Below are positions 6,155-6,694 of a stretch of 6,694 nucleotides of DNA, in pieces (the stretch's first letter is position 1; every line of letters starts with the position of its first letter). Source of the stretch: DASZCR01 sp035942915 (GTDB taxonomy: Bacteria > Acidobacteriota > Blastocatellia > Pyrinomonadales > Pyrinomonadaceae); assembly GCA_035942915.1 (NCBI GenBank), contig DASZCR010000270.1, positions 1 to 6,694 on the forward strand. Reading direction: 5' to 3'. The translations under genes and the position numbers were made by a program. The notes under the pieces are model-generated. The model was given only the letters and a program-made list of their open reading frames with translations, did not search any database and was not told where the DNA came from.

Positions 6155-6694
6155 TCAGCCTTCCGGTGTGGAGAGTTTCTCGTGACGGCAGCGTGCGACG
6201 CCCTTATCGTAGCCTTGCGGATACCACATGCCAGTCCCGTAGCAGTCCGGGCAAAGTGAAGCGTCTATCTTCTTGGTGGTGGTGGTAGAGGAGTACTCGG
6301 CGGCCTCTGCGTCAATCTGCTGTTTCTCCTTCTTCCAGAGGCGTCGGCGCAGGTGCTCCGCGAGGAACGCCGGGACGCTGGAGACAGTTGTGCGCCCGGC
6401 TGCTATTTTAAGCTCGGTTACGAGAACCTCCGCTAGTTCAGTCCACTTCCCGGCTTCTGCAGGTAAGAGTTCTCTGCCCGTAACTTCTTTGGTGGCTTTT
6501 TTAATCGCTGACATAAAGCCCGCGAGCGTTTCATCATCATCATTTTCAGTATTAGTCTTAAAAGAAGTCTTAGGATTCTCGGAAGTTGTTGATTCTAAAG
6601 ATAGATTGGTTACGTGGGGTGACCCCAAATTTTGGTGGTGGGGTGACCCCGAATTTTGGAGTGACTCCCCCTTAGGTGGGGTGTCCCCCTGTAA
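6155..6694 (-). CDS. Unrecognised protein with C-terminal zinc-ribbon-like motif, 5' end outside window
   Basis: The frame is open from the right edge (6694) to a TGA at 6157-6155, giving 179 residues of a longer protein. A TTG at 6628 has no ribosome binding site, so translation most likely begins beyond the window. Residues (counted from the edge) about 15-30 contain repeated GSPH/QNL peptides. About 31-56 are polar and acidic, probably disordered. About 57-133 look helical (FMSAIKKATKEV, then WTELAEVLVTELKIAAG, then VPAFLAEHLRRRLWKKEK). The C-terminus has CPDCYGTG with C148 and C151, then C169 and H171, spaced like a single zinc ribbon. The arrangement suggests a nucleic-acid-binding protein, possibly of mobile-element or replication origin. 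That is inference, and I do not recognise the family. Composition is less GC-rich than the kinase. Confidence 0.68.
   Translation of the reverse strand, partial: LQGDTPPKGESLQNSGSPHHQNLGSPHVTNLSLESTTSENPKTSFKTNTENDDDETLAGFMSAIKKATKEVTGRELLPAEAGKWTELAEVLVTELKIAAGRTTVSSVPAFLAEHLRRRLWKKEKQQIDAEAAEYSSTTTTKKIDASLCPDCYGTGMWYPQGYDKGVARCRHEKLSTPEG
6614..6688. repeat. Iteron-like short repeats with 11-bp odd palindromes
   Basis: A 22-bp unit occurs at 6614-6635 and 6638-6659 with one mismatch and a 24-bp period. It contains GGGGTGACCCC followed by an AATTTTGG-like block. Related palindromic cores follow: GGAGTGACTCC (6658-6668) and GGGGTGTCCCC (6678-6688). The four cores start at 6616, 6640, 6658 and 6678. 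The DNA lies inside the minus-strand frame, where the unit encodes GSPH and QN(L/S). It may continue beyond the right edge. Confidence 0.75.

Noticed and set aside
6074..6259. 61-residue plus-strand frame near GTGAAACG repeats
   Set aside because: It overlaps the zinc-motif end of the minus-strand gene, lacks a ribosome binding site and resembles nothing known.

Overview
The window looks like a high-GC bacterial chromosome, most likely Acidobacteriota (Blastocatellia-type). The evidence is a PknB-type Ser/Thr kinase with an N-terminal 'EEIF...LE.EPEARPAHLDAVCGGDP' region, one transmembrane helix and a TPR tail, with an ECF sigma-factor remnant directly upstream. That pairing is common in this phylum. 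The assignment rests on gene family only.

Layout, left to right. (1) Nt 1-2268, + strand: the 3' part of an RHS/YD-repeat polymorphic toxin. The frame is open to the left edge, so the gene begins outside the window. It shows about 19 YD-type repeats, an RHS core ending in DPTG, and a variable C-terminal tip of about 235 residues. The tip carries a D-X10-E-X-K signature that I read as a PD-(D/E)XK nuclease toxin. (2) Nt 2269-2429: a short gap between convergent genes holding a strong hairpin. No immunity gene is visible. (3) Nt 2430-5183, - strand: a complete membrane-anchored Ser/Thr kinase with TPRs. (4) Nt 5209-5370, - strand: an eroded ECF sigma-factor C-terminus (region 4) with an in-frame TAG, immediately upstream of the kinase. 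(5) Nt about 5371-6154: gene-poor DNA with an AT-rich palindrome upstream of the sigma remnant and an AT-rich patch near 5890-5960. (6) Nt 6155-6694, - strand: the 3' part of an unrecognised protein with a C-terminal CxxC...CxH zinc-ribbon-like motif. Its visible N-terminal region is encoded by short repeats containing 11-bp odd palindromes.

How the parts may work together. The RHS protein is probably a contact-dependent or secreted effector. The kinase would sense a signal through its extracytoplasmic TPR region and phosphorylate cytoplasmic targets. In related loci a neighbouring ECF sigma factor would be a natural partner, but here that gene is broken, so the kinase appears to have lost it. 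Nothing in the sequence ties the toxin to the kinase beyond convergent adjacency.

The points most worth a second look are the nuclease tip with its own well-placed ribosome binding site and no visible immunity gene, the decayed sigma factor, and the iteron-like palindromic repeats inside the right-hand gene.
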